Origin: Actinomadura macra NBRC 14102
GTDB lineage: Bacteria > Actinomycetota > Actinomycetes > Streptosporangiales > Streptosporangiaceae
Length of the DNA: 64,000 bases
Assembly: GCF_001552215.1 (NCBI RefSeq)
Contig: NZ_BCQT01000023.1
Coordinates: 168,527-232,526, forward strand
Reading direction: 5' to 3'
The translations under genes and the position numbers were made by a program. Below, one piece after another: positions 63,986-64,000 of this stretch; positions within the stretch are counted from its first letter, which is position 1, and each line of letters starts with the position of its first letter. Below the pieces are notes generated by a model, which had not been told where the DNA came from, did no database searches, and worked only from the letters and a program-made list of their open reading frames with translations.

Positions 63986-64000
63986 GGTCACCTTTGATCG

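Overview
The window is high-GC actinobacterial chromosome. The evidence is the GC-rich codon use, GTG and TTG starts, many probable leaderless starts with a TANNNT box 6-8 nt upstream, and lineage-typical families (DUF574 methyltransferase, DUF5703, chaplin repeats, a membrane-fused Tmk). The chaplin-like surface protein and family mix suggest a spore-forming, mycelial lineage such as Streptosporangiales. That placement is inference.

Region 1 (1-9.1 kb) is conserved housekeeping DNA on the minus strand: folP (cut by the window edge), folE, ftsH, hpt, tilS, a zincin-type metalloprotease and a D-Ala-D-Ala carboxypeptidase, with ppa divergent. This matches the order known around M. tuberculosis Rv3608c-Rv3628. 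Region 2 (9.1-17 kb) is an envelope and signalling cluster: an NlpC/P60 hydrolase, an ECF sigma factor fused to a ZAS-like motif, a membrane helix and a secreted domain, a NERD membrane protein, and a MerR regulator translationally coupled to a VIT/VWA protein. Region 3 (17-35.5 kb) is accessory: three MFS transporters, two of them divergent from MarR and TetR regulators with visible operator repeats, a two-component system beside a serine hydrolase, hydrolases, an acetyltransferase, a DUF574 methyltransferase and a transposase relic. It also has tRNA-Thr(CGU) with an integrase remnant running into it.

Region 4 (35.5-52.6 kb) returns to core genes: ricT, a predicted beta-propeller anchor protein, a fructosamine-kinase/LMW-phosphatase pair, a subtilisin, holB, an MFS-tmk fusion and topA. 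After these come DUF5703, a seven-chaplin-repeat protein, a secreted Pro-rich protein and an M20 peptidase.

Region 5 (52.6 kb to the right edge) is an integrated conjugative element entering at tRNA-Leu(GAG). A minus-strand operon runs degenerate methylase, methylase, Zn-ribbon protein, 40-aa protein, large serine recombinase, and the recombinase stop lies inside the tRNA. Divergent from it, a plus-strand operon encodes a type IV secretion machine: VirB2-like pilin, VirB6-like protein, PrgI/VirB3-like protein, VirB4 ATPase and VirD4/TraG coupling protein. These genes overlap or nearly overlap. Between the two operons is a 474-bp control region with a 25-bp inverted repeat. The recombinase, virB4 and probably the coupling protein are disrupted, so the element is either decaying or carries assembly indels. 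The strongest leads for new biology are the sigma-fusion protein, the MerR-VIT/VWA pair, the methylase/pseudo-methylase pair, and the T4SS element with its repeat-tailed VirB6.
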